From positions 1-23,484 of the forward strand of contig CAMIOS010000035.1 of NCBI GenBank assembly GCA_946222995.1: a DNA stretch of 23,484 bases. Reading direction: 5' to 3'. Source of the DNA: an uncultured Enhydrobacter sp. GTDB lineage: Bacteria > Pseudomonadota > Gammaproteobacteria > Pseudomonadales > Moraxellaceae. Made by a program: the position numbers and the translations under genes. This document shows positions 22,474-23,484 of the stretch, piece by piece; positions within the stretch are counted from its first letter, which is position 1, and every line of letters starts with the position of its first letter. The notes below the pieces were generated by a model. It was not told where the DNA came from, made no database searches, and saw only the letters and a program-made list of their open reading frames with translations.

Positions 22474-23403
22474 CTACTCTTTAAACCCTGCTGGTAACGG
22501 TGGGGCGACTAAACGTTTTATATCGACTGCTACATCGCCAAAGCGTGGGTGATGGGCGTTCCAATCTTCAATCGACTTTTCAATCCCTTCTTTACTATTA
22601 TCGACAAAGTTCCACCACAAAAGAATAGGATGTGGTAACGGCTCGCCTCCGATAAACATAAAACGCGTACCTGCCTCAGCAGCAATACGAATGTGGTCGC
22701 TATTATTGGCATCAATGCGAGCCAACTCATCTTGTTTAAAAATCAGCCCATCAACATTTAATTCCCCAGCAATTACCAAAATCCCGTATTCAAAATTGGG
22801 TTTAAGCCTTAGGGTGACTTCTGCTTGCTGCAAAAAGTGCACATCCATGCCTATCAAGGGCGAATATTGCAAGGTCGGGGCAGTGTAAGTATTACCGTGC
22901 GTGTCGGTATAGCTACCTGTCGTCAATGTGTAGGTGACACCTTCATCTGACCACGTCGGCAGTTCGGGGTAATTGTAAAAACTGCGCTCAATTTGCTGGT
23001 TCATGGGTAACGCAATCCACAACTGAACGGCATGTAACAGACGCTTGGCATCGGCAGAACCGCCTGTGTCGGGAAACACACTTTGCTCAGTATGGCTAAT
23101 GCCTTGCTCGCTACCGGTGCCTGCGGTCATTAGATTGACTTGATTTTTGCGAATTACTTGCACATTGCCCAAGCTGTCTTGGTGTTTGATTTCACCTTCT
23201 AACATCCAAGTAAAGGTCTGTAAATTGGTATGCGGATGGCGTCCCACCTGCATACCATCATCATGATCGCCAAATTGAGAGGGCCCTGCATGGTCAAGAA
23301 AACACCATGCGCCAATAGGCTGTTTGCCTTTATTGGGTAACAAACGAGCGATTGGAATACCGCCCACATCCGCGATGCGGGCTTCTAAACGGTGAATGTT
23401 CAT
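22474..23403 (-). CDS. Pirin family protein
   Basis: A 309-residue bicupin with the pirin N-terminal cupin. GRHPHTNLQTFTWMLEGEIK supplies the first two metal-binding His (about 55 and 57), and AGTGSEQGISHTE supplies the His-x-Glu pair. The C-terminal half is a second cupin (about 185-290, including GILVIAGELNV and RFMFIGGEPLPHPILLWWNF). Pirins bind Fe(II) and several oxidise quercetin-type flavonols or act as redox sensors; the substrate here is unknown. GGAG upstream of the ATG supports the start. The gene stands alone, convergent with the GNAT-like gene. Confidence 0.9.
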   Translation of the reverse strand: MNIHRLEARIADVGGIPIARLLPNKGKQPIGAWCFLDHAGPSQFGDHDDGMQVGRHPHTNLQTFTWMLEGEIKHQDSLGNVQVIRKNQVNLMTAGTGSEQGISHTEQSVFPDTGGSADAKRLLHAVQLWIALPMNQQIERSFYNYPELPTWSDEGVTYTLTTGSYTDTHGNTYTAPTLQYSPLIGMDVHFLQQAEVTLRLKPNFEYGILVIAGELNVDGLIFKQDELARIDANNSDHIRIAAEAGTRFMFIGGEPLPHPILLWWNFVDNSKEGIEKSIEDWNAHHPRFGDVAVDIKRLVAPPLPAGFKE

Positions 23404-23484
23404 TGAATTGACTCCAGTTTTTTCATTTTATAACTGAAGTTACGCACCGCTAATAGCCTTAAGCTGGGCAAAAGCCGACTGATT

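Overview
The window is about 42-44% GC by eye and carries a gammaproteobacterial chromosome segment of Moraxellaceae type, closest in flavour to Moraxella/Faucicola or Psychrobacter. The reasons are the murD-ftsW pair beside gluQ-dksA, a Slam outer-membrane protein with its lipoprotein substrate, a zinc-free L31, Zur, and AT-rich intergenic DNA. The genus call is inference. No rRNA, tRNA, CRISPR array, transposase or phage gene was seen.

Layout. 1-4372 (+): the 3' part of a Slam-dependent surface lipoprotein gene (its 5' end is outside the window), a terminator, the Slam translocator, a second terminator, and a LolC/LolE-type lipoprotein-releasing permease. Together these suggest a lipoprotein export and surface-display neighbourhood. 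4446-6218 (-): a two-gene unit of an SCP2-like protein and an iron-type alcohol dehydrogenase. 6440-7063 (-): dsbA. 7606-8493 (+): a ypfJ-type zinc metallopeptidase. 8598-10116 (-): hemH, then rpmE2 with its own promoter. 10373-10660 (+): a small exported SH3-like protein.

10736-13993 (-): a cluster of LemA lipoprotein, TPM-domain protein with a glycine-rich tail (YgcG type), a second soluble TPM protein, and a DUF4298-like coiled-coil protein. 14303-17054 (+): murD and ftsW, the cell-wall and division core. 17135-18584 (-): dksA and gluQ, overlapping by 8 bases. 18958-20465 (-): cpdA (cAMP phosphodiesterase) downstream of zur. 20902-21333 (+): an ATP synthase subunit I-like gene with no atpB behind it. 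21560-22362 (+): a small acidic-tailed protein and a GNAT-like protein, separated by a clear terminator. 22474-23403 (-): a pirin.

Most genes are housekeeping. The most unusual signals are in the spacers. A perfect 10-bp inverted repeat brackets a near-consensus promoter ahead of the atpI-like gene. A CCAATGATTAA-centred element recurs upstream of rpmE2, dksA and zur, with 19 of 20 bases shared between the first two. Several other long dyads lie around dksA and cpdA. The best biological stories are the Slam/substrate/Lol neighbourhood, the four-gene LemA-TPM-TPM-DUF4298 cluster, and the orphan atpI-like gene.
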